A DNA stretch of 64,000 nucleotides from Crocodylus rhombifer. Its lineage: Eukaryota; Chordata; Crocodylia; Crocodylidae. The stretch lies in NCBI GenBank assembly GCA_038503035.1, contig JAVSML010000040.1:434001-498000 (forward strand). Reading direction: 5' to 3'. This document shows, in pieces, positions 13,424-24,000 of the stretch. Each line of letters begins with the position of its first letter. Within the stretch, counting starts at the first letter, position 1. The notes beneath the pieces were generated by a model. That model saw only the letters and a program-made list of their open reading frames with translations. It did no database searches and was not told the DNA's origin. Made by a program: the position numbers and the translations under genes.

Positions 13424-13914
13424 GGGCTCATCTACAGGAGATGTTTATTGTTACCTAATTAGCTCCACGATAAAGTATCAGCATCTATATGTGCAGCCCT
13501 ATTAGGCCACAATAAATTAATAAATGTTGTCAAAAGTTAGTACTTGTAAACACAAGTTCTATCCTGTGGTGGCATTTAGTGTACTGCGATGCATGTGTAA
13601 ATGCTGAGGCTGGGGCATGAGGGTGCTTCAGTGCAGGGGTTGCTTGCTGGCTAGCCCTGCTTTGGAGCACCCTTGTGTGCTAGGCAGCCCCTCCACAGCA
13701 TGTTGAGCTGGGCAGGCTGACCCCAGGGCCCCCTGCCAGCCAGCGCTGTTCCAGCTGGGCTCCATGTGCTGTGCATGAATAAACACTGGAGCTGATTGCA
13801 CCAGAGTTAATTGCTCCAGGGCTCACATTCAAATGGTGTGCCATGGAGCAAAACACTCTGGAGTAATAACTCTGGAGTTTATTCATGTGCACAAACTGCA
13901 TGTGTAGACAGATC
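13424..13914. mobile_element. MITE family 2 (copy 1), GC-rich core
   Basis: The left end GGGCTCATCTACAGGAG and the right end GCATGTGTAGACAGATCC are inverted-repeat-like termini of the same general type as at 4714. The core shares GGCTGGGGCA, GCTTCAGTGCAGGG and CACCAGAGTTAATTGCT with the copy at 55284-55728. Inside, GTGCATGAATAAAC and GTTTATTCATGTGC form an inverted pair about 100 bp apart. The element is nonautonomous. Confidence 0.6.
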
Positions 13915-14782
13915 CATTGTGAGAGGTCTAATTTTAGCCCATAGCCAGCTGCAGGCAGAAGTCTTCTGTATAGGGCCAAGCAAATGGTTAGTGTTTAATA
14001 AAAGAGAGAGAACAGGGTTTAAAATGCATCTTTTCCAGCTGCTTTTCTATCCATCTCATCAGTCATTTACACTGCATAATTCAAAATATACTAATGTTCC
14101 ATATATACCTTTAAAACACATTTTTATCAATGCTATTCTCACTTACTATATGCCTAGTGAAATTTAAAATCTTTCTCCACTGGTTATTTTTTACCTGAAC
14201 TCCCTTTCCTCTCCCTCATTTGACCTTTAATGTCAGAGCTGAACAAACTGGGTAACTGCAATAAATTCCATCAAGGCACCGTGTCAATTTTTTTTGTATA
14301 AATAGGAACTGAACTATTCATTTGTATTCACCTTGCAAGACAGGTGGAATCTGAAGAATATCGTCATATTTTTCTCTGAATATAATAAAAAGATTCATAA
14401 CACTTGCTTGACTTATTGACATTTATTTAATTATTCCATAAAGCACCTGCCGTAAAAATGTCTGGGTCCTTGTACACAAAGGAATAACAGCTAAAATAAT
14501 TGTGAGCTAATGAACTTAGAGATATTAGCAATTACAAACAATAAGTAACAGCTAAAGAAGTCCCTTAGGAAGGGTTAAAGAGAGGGGAAATTAATGGACA
14601 CAGATTTGAATAGAAAGGCCTTTCATTGAGGCTCCAATAAATCTATAAAATATTTCTATAGATTTCCTCAGGGAAGAAATTCTACAACCAGGATCCCTCC
14701 ACTGAAGTGGCCTAATATCTATCCCTATGAGGATGAAACAGAGACAGCAAAAAGAGATCTCAGGTAAATTCAACTTATTACT
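13915..14782. other. Unique noncoding stretch
   Basis: I see no gene, repeat or recognisable motif. The sequence is AT-rich. The last 10 bp are the left target duplication of the hAT that follows. Confidence 0.5.
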
Positions 14783-15174
14783 AGGCACCTACCGATACCA
14801 TGGCAGAAGTGCGCTGCGGTGGCTCCTTTAATATTGCAGTTTCCTGGGCATGACCCCCTAATTCTGATTGGCAGAGGGGCCTTCTCATTTGTTCCTGATC
14901 AGCAGGGGGGCAAAAACTGTGGTTTTAACTACAGTGCGGTTTTTGCCTCCCAGATGGTCAGCAACAAGCAGCATGGCTGCCAGGGCCCCTTGGCCAATCA
15001 GTGGCAGGATGCAAAAACCACTCCATATTTAAAACCACAGTTTTTGCCTCCATGTTAATCAGGAGTAACAGACAGGGCCTCTCCACCAATCAGGGGCAGG
15101 GGTGCAGAGGGGAAACTGCAAAATTAAAGGAGCCACCATGCAGCACACTTCTTCAGCGGTGATGGTAGGACTCT
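14783..15174. mobile_element. Nonautonomous hAT-like element, family X (copy 1)
   Basis: The 392-bp element is flanked by ACTTATTACT (14773-14782) and ACTTATTATT (15175-15184), a near-perfect direct repeat that includes an 8-bp hAT-type target duplication. The ends AGGCACCTACCGATACC and GGTGATGGTAGGACTCT are imperfect inverted repeats. The interior has repeated GATTGGCAGAGGGG/CAATCAG and GGCAAAAACTG blocks in both orientations and no coding capacity. A related copy lies inside the larger hAT at about 17346-17720. Confidence 0.75.
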
Positions 15175-15184
15175 ACTTATTATT

Positions 15185-15730
15185 ACACCCTGTGTGTGGG
15201 CACAGTGCAGAAATGGCCCTGTGCCTGCCTTCTTGTACAGAAAGGACACTGAGAACTTTCTTATTTTTCCCCAGATTTGTCCATGTCATCCAAGATGGGC
15301 AGTTGCTGGGCTGCTTTTTTCCTACAGAAAATGCAGGCACTGGGATTGCTGTATTTGCTCCTAAACAGGGGAAAAAAATTCAGAAAATGTGAAAAGTTGT
15401 ATTTTAACATTTGCAAAATGTTTTGACTTTGGTATTTTGAAATAACATTCTCAATTGACACTGGGCGGCACTCAGGGGCCACAGCAATTGGAAGCGCTCA
15501 GCAATGAAAGTAACTGGTATGGCAGCAAGGATAAGCGGCAAGATTAGGTTATTTGTATAAGTTTTCTCTTGTTTCTTGTCTGCTTTTTGCTGTCATGTTA
15601 GTCAAATCTAGCAACCCTGAACATGGGAAAAGTTTTTTCATGCATCTCCCACACACTGAAGTATGGGCCCATTTTCAGGGAAAGATGGAAACCTTGGACA
15701 GTGCTATTTTGCACATTTTGCCTCCTAGGA
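15185..15730. other. Unique noncoding stretch
   Basis: No gene or repeat that I can name. The last eight bases are the left target duplication of the element starting at 15731. Confidence 0.5.
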
Positions 15731-16020
15731 GAGGGGTAGGCAACGTTTTTTGGCTGGAGTGGCAAAAAACCTACAATGTCTACCTTGTAAGGTGCTGGAG
15801 TGCTGGCATGCCAGCATGTCAGAAACACAAAACTGGGGCTGAGGCTACATGGCAGGACATGCTGCATAATAATATAGTTAATAATCATAAATATTGGGGT
15901 TTTTAAAAAGTAAATACCAGGTTTTCTAAAGATTCTAAACCTGGTGACAATAAGTAAAGCTGCATATACTGACTTTGTTGTTGTGTATTCTTTTCTTCTT
16001 AAGCATGTTGTGATAAAAAG

Positions 16021-16200
16021 ATAAAAAAAGAGATGAGAGAAAAAGAAGGGAGGGAAAGAGAAAAAGAAAGAAGAAAGAGCAAAGAGAGGGAGAGAGAGAT
16101 GGAAAAAGGGGAGAGAGAGAGGGAAAGGAGGGAGAGAGAGGGAAAGAAAGAAGAGGGGAAAAAAGAAAAAGAGAAAGGGGGGAAGGGAAAGAGGAGGAAG
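16021..16200. repeat. GA-rich purine tract
   Basis: About 180 bp are almost purely purine on the + strand, built from GAGAGA, GGGAAAG and AAAGAAAG units. It lies inside the hAT at 15731-17975. It makes long false open frames on both strands (arginine/glutamate-rich on +, serine/leucine/phenylalanine-rich on -). Confidence 0.85.
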
Positions 16201-16693
16201 AAACTACGAGGACCAGCTGCCAGAGCCTCGCTATCCCTGCTCCCACCCCGCAGCAAGTGGCATAGGCATTGGGCCCATGAGGCAGTAGTGACTGCCGCTG
16301 CTACTGGTGTCCCTTCCCCTCCCCAACAATGCAGGCAAGCAGATGGGGACAAAGGTGGCACTGGGGGAGGCTTGTTGCACAGCATAGTGGCTATGCTCAG
16401 GCAAATTGCCATAGTCCTAGGCCCTGCTCAAGATCTGGCCAGCAGCATAGCAGGAGCCACGTGGGCCCCTGCAAGCAGCCTTGGTAGAAGTTGGGGGCGG
16501 GGAGACACAAATCCCCCTGTGCTCCCCTACTCATCACCCATGATTAGAGACAGGGGTGGCACCAGCCTCTCCCTGGTGGGGCTTTGCTGAGGGCAGGAGT
16601 GGGGTGGGCTTGGCAGTGTGGGGTGAGTGGAGGCAGCCTGGAGGGGATGGGTGGCACTGGGAGGGGTGGCTATAGCCCCCCCAGGCCTCCCAG

Positions 16694-17223
16694 TGAGGTA
16701 AAAAAAACTCTCTCTCGGTTCGTTTTCTTTGGAGGCTCACTGAATAACAAATCCTTAGGCACACATTGTTGGTGAGACAAAAGGTATATATTTGCAAATA
16801 GGGTCAGAGGGAGAAGACAAAAGATCAAACCCCTCTGCCCCTGAGTACAATCATTAGCAGGCTTTTATCCCCTCTCTTCTGGCACATGTACAGAAACAGG
16901 AACTCTTACAACTCATTTCCGGTTCATACAAACATGCATGAGAATACGTCAGATCATGCATCCCATGTGTATTATAATTAACTACTTAAGTATGCGGGGC
17001 GGATAGGCTTAATATGTATTAGCTAATTGCGCATGGGCAGACCATTTCTGAGGTTATAAGAGCCTGAAATTTTTCTTGCTTCAAGGTTAGAACTGTAATC
17101 TACTTTTATCTGCATGAGAAAAGCTGAGGAGTATATGCTTTACTGTAACAAAGAGATAGTAAATTTGCAAAACAGAGAGGGAGTGATACTTAATACAAAG
17201 GGCCTTTGGTAGTTTTCCCTTCA
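16694..17223 (-). mobile_element. Candidate solo LTR of an endogenous retrovirus
   Basis: Read on the minus strand, about 530 bp begin TGAAGGGAAAACTACC and end TTTTTTACCTCA, so the TG...CA rule holds. A TATA-like GATAAAAGCC lies near 16861-16870 and is followed by a CT-rich R/U5-like part ending in GAGCCTCC and GAGAGAGAG. There is no internal retroviral sequence on either side. I could not identify matching target duplications at these exact ends, so the boundaries, and even the solo status, are provisional. It is nested in the hAT. Confidence 0.5.
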
Positions 17224-17345
17224 GTTTCCAAACCCCCCTCCCTCTCCCATTAGGAGACAAGCAGGGCTAGCAGCTGTGTTTTTTTTCTAAATCTGCTATT
17301 GATAATGCATTTTTAATAATATTTCTAACACCAGCACCACTCCTG

Positions 17346-17720
17346 ATTAGGGACCTACCAACTTCATGGTGGCAGTGGGCTGCACAGTGGCTCTTTTAAT
17401 CTTGCAGGTTCCCTTGTGCACCCTGCCCCAGCATTGATTGGCAGAGGGGCCCTGCTGCTCTCATTCAGTCCTGATTGGCAAGGAGGCAAAAAATTCAGTT
17501 TTAAATATGGTCCCATCTTTGCTGCTTGCTGCTGATTGGCCAAGGGTCCCTGACAGTCCCACGCTATGTTGCTGACCAGCTGGGAGGCAAAAACCACACC
17601 ATATTTAAAACCTCAGTTTTCGCCTCCCCACTGACCAGGAGGGAGCAGTGGAGGGCCATGCAGGGGAAGCTGCAAAATTGGCAGGAGTAGGATGTGGGGT
17701 GGCTTCTTCGATTTTGCAGG
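17346..17720. mobile_element. hAT-like family X (copy 2), nested
   Basis: It shares with 14783-15174 the start GGGACCTACC, the string GTGGCTCTTTTAATCTTGCAG, GATTGGCAGAGGGGCC, GGGAGGCAAAAACCAC and ATATTTAAAACC, in the same order. The right end is not clear. It could be a nested insertion, or the original core of the surrounding element if the two families are related. Confidence 0.6.
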
Positions 17721-17983
17721 TTCCCCTGCACACCACCACAGACAAGGGGGCGGGCTCAGCAGAATGCAGGTAGCGCCCGTGAGTCCCCACCTGTGCTCTC
17801 CTGGCCCTGCCCCCGTGCCTTAGGAGCATTAGGAGCTGTTGCTGCTCTGGACAGTCCAGAGGAACTTACAAAAAAAATTTAAAAAGCATTTTCCTTGGCA
17901 CACCTCCTGGCATGCCAAGGAAAATGTCTCCACATGCCAGTAATTGGCACACGTGCCAAAGGCTACCTATCCCTGTCCTAGGC

Positions 17984-18537
17984 TGTTCCATGCCCGTTTA
18001 TGGCACTATATAAATAATAAAATCCGCATGCAAGTTGTATCAGTTTCTGGAGTGTAGGCCAAACTATTACAGAGCTACAGTTTAAAAAAAATACTGCATC
18101 AGAACCTTCAGTGCTTTGAGAAAATGGGTACCATTAAATATAACATTTCTGAACGAAATCCTATGGGAACAAAAATCCAAGTCCTTGCTTTACAATTTGC
18201 TAGATGTTTCCACATCATTTCTCTCTTTCCATCACAGTCAAGTTAATCATTTTAAATGGGCCACCCCAGAAGGAAAAGTAAAAGGAACTTTTTTTGACAA
18301 CTGTTTTGCATAGTGTTTGCTTTCAAGGAGTATTGAACAGGAGTGAGAAACCACAGAGGATAAGGAGAAGAAAATGAACACAAAAATTTTGCATTAAATC
18401 TCAAGAGGCCTGATCCAAAATCTGTTGAAGTCACTGGAAACATTTCCATACAGTATTAAAAGGAATATGTGACACAAATAAAAAAGGCTGCATGAGTTAG
18501 CATCAATTTTTCTTCCCTCCTCTTTTTTGATCACAGT
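17984..18537. other. Unique noncoding stretch
   Basis: I see no gene or repeat. The sequence is AT-rich and the frames are short. Confidence 0.5.
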
Positions 18538-18707
18538 GGGCACATCTACACAAAACGCTATGTCTCCATAGCAATGAGCTACATCACCGTAGCTCATCAC
18601 TACAGTGACATAGCATCTAAAAAGAACTGTACACTGTCGGATAAGCAAGTACTAAATGACTGCGCACTACCAAATGTGTGGTATGGGGTATATGTTGATG
18701 CTTTAAC
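18538..18707. mobile_element. MITE family 1 (copy 2), right-truncated
   Basis: It begins GGGCACATCTACACA and shares with 4714-4966 the segments TAGCATCTAAAAA, ACTAAATGACT and CACTACCAAATG. Its right terminus is missing; another element begins at 18708, so it was probably cut by that insertion. A hairpin is formed by GCAATGAGCTAC and GTAGCTCATCAC. Confidence 0.65.
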
Positions 18708-18953
18708 TGGGTGCATCTACATGTTTATGTGCAGCTCCTACTGCTCATTAAACTTAGTACTTGCAGCAGGAAGTACTAAATAAATGCACAGTAAGCTAGC
18801 TGCCTTACTGCACATCACACTTTTTTTTTGTGATGGTTAAGGCACAGTAGACTAATACTACTGTGCATTAATGTAATAGCATGGTTTTTGGCCTGACGTA
18901 ATGCACAGTCAGTTAGTCTTCTGTGCATTAAATGTCTTGGGTAGATACACCCA
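18708..18953. mobile_element. MITE, PIF/Harbinger-like, foldback
   Basis: The left end TGGGTGCATCTACATG and the right end GTAGATACACCCA are inverted repeats. The interior repeats CACAGTA/TACTGTG and GCATTAA words in both orientations, as in the 20617 element. Left flank TAA, but the right flank does not clearly match. Confidence 0.65.
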
Positions 18954-18991
18954 ATTCTTCATAAATCTCTGGGAAAACATATTATCTAAAT

Positions 18992-19200
18992 GAGAGGTTC
19001 CCAAACTCTGACAGGTTGCACACCACCAGTTTAAAATGAAACAAGCTTAAGTACCACCAGCAAATTTTTCAGTTCAACTTTAAATACTACCAGCAAATTT
19101 TTGTCATATAAAGTAATTATAATAAATCTGTTTATGTGCACCACTGGCAGGTTGTATGCATACCACTAGTCATACCTGTACCACAGATTGGGAACTACTG
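18992..19200. mobile_element. Nonautonomous hAT-Charlie-like element
   Basis: The 209-bp element has ends GAGAGGTTCCCAAAC and GATTGGGAACTACTG, the usual hAT-Charlie termini with the first base changed. Flanks are ATCTAAAT (18984-18991) and ATCAAAAT (19201-19208), an 8-bp duplication with one mismatch. Inside, ACCACCAGCAAATTTTT-like strings are repeated in tandem about 43 bp apart. Confidence 0.8.
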
Positions 19201-19208
19201 ATCAAAAT

Positions 19209-20613
19209 TATTGCTTAACATCAGAGTAACAGGACTAGGAAAGTATAGTGCATTCAAGATATAAAGTAGTCAAATAATGGAAGGAGAAAAAGTATACTCA
19301 GAAAGACTTAGTTCCAAGGACAAGTATGAACCCAGGTGGGCTTCCTAGCCACATTTTTTATTTTTAAACAAATATATTATTTATCATTTAGCCAGGAAAA
19401 AGCATTTCCATGGTCACTGATTATTTAGAGTAGTGTGTGGTTTGAGAAACTCAGCTGGCAAGCAAAATCATTTTGGGGAAAAATGCATATACATCAAAAT
19501 AAAAGTTCAGATTATGTGTTTATTCTGAACCTTTGGCTCAGTTTCAAACTCTCCATATCAGGAATGATTCTGGGGTTGCAAATATGTGTAATTTTCATTG
19601 CAGCTTCTATTCTAAATTTAAAAAAAAGATTGTGATACAAAAATGTCTTTTACACCGAAGAAGAGCAGTGGAGTGAAGGACACATTTTCAGTATTAATTC
19701 TGAAGTCAAAAACTCTTGATAGCTGAAGAGCAGTTACACTTCATAATTTTATATCATATTTATCGTCTGAGAATTTCAAACCTCTTTGCAAATAGAATTT
19801 AAGCTTTACAACACCTCTTTGAGGTAGAAGATACACTTTGGAAAAGGGGAAACGTGAGATAAAGGCTAGGGAAAGAAATTACACATAAAACAGTATAAGT
19901 AATCAGAAACTAGTTCAAATCCATAACACAACAGAAGTTCATTGCACATAAACTGCTTTCAAAATAGCTGAATCAGTTTAAGATAAGCCTAGATGGAGGT
20001 AGTAACAAACCTAACTGATTTAGGTTACATCAATTTATTGAACTTCTGTCCCAGATCCCTTCCAAATTCAAGTTAACTCACAGTCCCCCAGTATCCCAGG
20101 ATGCTTTGCTCTTCCCTCGCAAACCTTCCCTTAAAGGGTGGGCAGGCTACCCTTGGCCCAAGCTACTTGATCCAGCTGAACCACTGCAGGCATGTAGCTG
20201 CATTTCTGGAATCAAAATTGAACGTTGGTTTACTTCCTTATCAGTTCAATCTACTCAGCTTAAACTAACCTATGAAGATTTAATAGATTCAGCCTCAGGC
20301 TTTTTGACTGTCTGTACTTAGCCTATATGTACAGTAGTTGTCATATCATACACTAGTACATACAGTAGTTCTCATATTTCTCATCACATGCATCCATACA
20401 CATACATACACGTACACCCCTAAAGTATTTTTCGTTGTATAGCGTTGTACAAACCTGGTCCAATTAAATCAATTAATTTAATTACAGACTTTACATAGAC
20501 TCCAAATATACTTTGAATGACAGCTTCCAACTGTATACTGAGAATGAAAAGTAATACAAAAGAGAAAGTGGTGTGATCAGTACTGATGAACATCATAAAA
20601 AATTGAAATATGG
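19209..20613. other. Unique AT-rich noncoding stretch
   Basis: No gene is seen. A short CA/TACA-rich simple tract lies around 20380-20416, with ACATACAGTAGTT-like duplicates just before it. Confidence 0.5.
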
Positions 20614-20616
20614 TAA

Positions 20617-20979
20617 GTGGGTGTATCATCAAGTGCATTTACTGCACAGTAAATTACTGCACAGTAAGCATATTTTACGCTGGTGTCTATACATGACAGT
20701 GCAGTAATGCTGTGTGTAGACTGACTTGAGACTAAAGTTAGTCCCTAGTCAGTCCACACACACAGGGTTACTGCACAGTAAGGCGTCTACACATGCCTTA
20801 CTGCACCGTAACTACTTGGGCATAAATTTGCTACCTGCACCATGCAGATAGCAAATTTACACCCATGTTGGAGTAAGTTGCCATGTGTAGACACGTGCCT
20901 GTACTGTGCAGTAATTTTTGGTTACTGTGCAGTATCCTAACTTACTGCACAGTAACTGTGCACATATAGATGTGTCCAG
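20617..20979. mobile_element. Foldback MITE rich in TTACTGCACAGTAA palindromes, TAA duplication
   Basis: The element is bounded by GTGGGTGTAT and ATGTGTCCAG and flanked by TAA on both sides (20614-20616 and 20980-20982), the TWA-type duplication expected of PIF/Harbinger elements. The interior has at least five copies of the palindrome TTACTGCACAGTAA or its TGTGCA variant, some adjacent. Segments around AGCAAATTT occur in both orientations, so the whole element can fold back. Confidence 0.7.
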
Positions 20980-20982
20980 TAA

Positions 20983-22989
20983 GTAATTTAGTGCTATAGG
21001 TCTTAGAAGCCATTGGCTGCCTCCACTGTCTTCATCTATTCCCATCTATTGTGTGACTTTGTTCTGCTGTCATTCACATTTAATTTCTGTAAGTCTGATG
21101 CTCCATTATCTAGCCATCTATCTTAATTGTCCAGGGGAGGTATGGATCAGTATTTATTGACCTTAGTAGCTACTACCTGAGTGAGTCTTCCTTTTTTTCA
21201 TATCAAATTAATTTTACAGAGGCATATGCAATGTCACTAGTATTGTTGGAAAGGGATATATACTGATGTTTACATCTTTTGCCTTTTTGGAAGATTTAGA
21301 TTTTAATTTCTAGGATCTAACTGATATGTTCAATATGACAAGTAATTTTTTTCCTCCTTATGTTCCACTTGACTGGGGGGCTTCTTTGGTTTATTGATAT
21401 AGCTCTTTGGATTTCTTTTTTGGGGGCTGTTTTTGCTCTGGCCTTATAAACATTTCAACAGGCTTTTAAATAAGAAGTTTCTCCTGAGTGAACAGGCAAA
21501 CAAGCCTAGAAAAATTAAAGCTAATGGACAATAACAAGCATTTAATCCCCTATTCATCTCTCTTTTTTTTGTTAACACATTGAGACTGATAGAAAATAGT
21601 GGGCTACAGCTAGGACAAGGCAAAAAATTCCAAATAGAATATGAAACCAGTGAAATGCATCTCTTTTGCTGCTTGTCAATGACTTCTCAATCTGTAAAAA
21701 TAGTTCCAGAGAGTATAAGAATGCAAATTTAAAGAGAAAGTGAACTGTGACCTATATCCCAATGTCCATATACAAGAATAGTCCAGCTAGTTTTGTCTTG
21801 ACTGATCCTTATCAAACTATCACTAGGTGAATCAGGCTGATTGGAATAATTGTGCTCAACCATAATCAGCACATTTTGTGAAGAGGAAAGAGAGAATTGC
21901 AGCAATACAGACGGACTAGAATGAAATCTAGATTCCAACCAATCACTAACTTCTGAGGAAGCCCGATCTACTTGCGGTGTTTCGATCAGTTCTTCTACTT
22001 TGAAACTCTGGGAAAGTTTAATACTGTTCATAGCAGTCACATCAGTATTTAAGGTTGTTATTGGTTTCTTACAAAACATTGTCACTGGTTTCTTACAAAG
22101 AAATAGTCCTCAGTAAAACATTATTAAATTTCTGTTCATTTTTGCTTAGTTTACTATCACTCAATCCATATTGTTTTGTTTGCTGCATTAAAAGCCAGTA
22201 AGTTATATAGAAATGGGGCAATACAGTTTTTTTAAGCTAAGTGTATTATATAGGGGTTTTTTAAACAGCTAATCCAAGGGAGAGAACGTTTTGTGAACTG
22301 GATTGTTTTGAACCATAAGAATTGATTTTTCAATAACCATTTTACAAACTCAACCACCTAGGAGCACAAAATCAAGCCTTGAGACCCTGATCGTGATCAG
22401 AGACACATCCAAGTAAGGCAGTCTTCCAGCATGAAACCCCAATGAGGTAATTAGGGTGGGTATTCATCTGTAGTCTTTATAGTTTATTCAAGTTATGGGT
22501 CTAAATAAGCCTGTTGTATTCTATCATTTGTGTCTGGAGTTGAAAGCAAGTCCAAAATTAAGAGCTTTGAGCCCTCTTTGATCCTATATGCACAAACAAT
22601 GTTGTAAGTATGGTATTCATATGTACAGAGAAGGTGTATGGTTGATGCGTAACTGTATGCCACTGTATTTGATTAAGCACTGGGAGAAAGTGTTTATTCC
22701 CTTTAAATGCCTGACAACAAAGTGCATGCCCTACATAGACTATAATAATGATAATAATGATAATAACAACAACAATAATAATGAAAATAAAAAAAACATG
22801 CTGTGTCTGGGGTTGGGGATTATTAACAAAGAAAGATGTTAATAACTTTTCCAAAGACTTGGATGCTCCAAGATTCCTCCTTCGGAACTACTCAGCCCTT
22901 GCACTACATTTTGTGCATCACAAAGCCAAACTCATTTCCTTTAGATCGCAAAATGTGCTGATTATGTGCTTTAAGTCAGCTGCCTCAGT
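20983..22989. other. Unique AT-rich noncoding stretch with ATA/ATG microsatellite
   Basis: No gene is seen. A TAATAATGA/AACAACAA simple tract occupies about 22741-22795 and produces false isoleucine- or asparagine-rich frames. Confidence 0.5.
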
Positions 22990-24000
22990 GAGTCAGCAGA
23001 ACTCACTCAGCGGCCAGTGACCTTTCCAGGCTTGTGGGCCAGAGTGACCCAGTTAGGGTTAGAGGCAGGCAGGAGGGTAGAAGACCCAGCCACCACTCCC
23101 ACTGTTCTCTGTGAGAGCACAGGGAAAGTGCCCACCTCTGTTGCTATTCTTTATTGTGGCATGCAGAGAGTGCCCACAGCTGGCACTGCTCCCTGATGCG
23201 GCACAGGAAAGTGACTGCTGCTAAAGTCCCTGGCTGCCAAATGCCACTGAAGCCCTACACCCATGGATCAGGCCTAACCTGGCTCACATGCTGTAGATTC
23301 TGAACTTTTCAAGTATCCCACACCACAGTTCTGGCTTTGTTCCTTTTGGTGAAAAAAGTGACATATGAGGTAATTGCCCAACATTCTTCAAACTGACATT
23401 ATACCTCAGATTAGACGGTATTGATTCAGCCCAAAGCCCCATTTGCTCATATTTTGTGTAGTCTTGTGGTAATTTTACTATTTTCTTAGTAGGGACAAGA
23501 GGTGTGTTATAGCCAATACTATGCTGTTGGAGAAAATTCTGATTTGCAAGGAGCCCCCACAGCAGCTTCTGAAGCTGGCCAGAGGCTGGGGGGGCATGGC
23601 AACTGCCCACAGGTGGTGGCGGCAGCGGTGGCAGAGGTGGGGGTGTAGCGGTAGCAGGGAGCTCCCGCAGGCAGCTGCAGCAGGGGCAGCAGCGAGGTGG
23701 GGTGGCAAGTGCCAACCAGTGCCTGGCGACTGCCTGAAGATACCGCTGGCAGCATCAGAAATGGCCAGTGGCAATTGGCAACAGTGGTGTCGGCAGCAGG
23801 GATGGGGTGGCAAGTCGTGACTGCCCACAGGCAGCACCAGCAGCATCGGCAGCCCTTCTCTCAGGGGGTGCACTGCCAATCTCAGGGGGTGCATGTGCAC
23901 CCATGTGCACCCCCTACACATTGTCAATGGGAGCTGGTATGTCAGGATTTCATGCCGTGATCTCAGCAGCTGCAGTATAAGCATCCCACATGGCAGCAGA
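22990..24000. repeat. GC-rich repetitive block with GGGGGTGCA palindromes
   Basis: About 1 kb is GC-rich against AT-rich flanks. Its centre (23580-23830) is a degenerate minisatellite of GGTGGCAACTGCC- and GGCAGCAG-like units. At 23866-23917 CTCAGGGGGTGCA occurs twice, followed by GTGCACCC twice, so the stretch can fold. The 168-codon minus-strand frame at 23478-23984 is explained by this composition and is not called. The origin is unknown; an SVA-like composite or a VNTR tail of a retroelement is possible. Confidence 0.5.

Larger units (their letters stand above)
15731..17975. mobile_element. Large hAT-like element carrying nested insertions
   Basis: The left end GAGGGGTAGGCAACGTTTTT and the right end AAAGGCTACCTATCCCTG form the inverted terminus typical of a vertebrate hAT group. 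The flanks are TCCTAGGA (15723-15730) and TCCTAGGC (17976-17983), an 8-bp target duplication with one mismatch. Subterminal TGGCATGCCA strings occur at both ends. No transposase motif is visible. The interior contains a purine tract, a candidate LTR and a family X copy, so the 2.2-kb length is mostly acquired. A captured GC-rich core, as in other elements here, may be part of the original. Confidence 0.75.

Noticed and set aside
15999..16590. Long frames on both strands (185 and 137 codons)
   Set aside because: They arise from a GA-rich purine tract; residues alternate Arg/Glu or Ser/Leu/Phe with no domain.
22741..22795. Asparagine- or isoleucine-rich frames
   Set aside because: Simple ATA/AAC repeat.
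23478..23984. 168-codon minus-strand frame
   Set aside because: Produced by a GC-rich minisatellite; no conserved motif, and the opposite strand is open as well.
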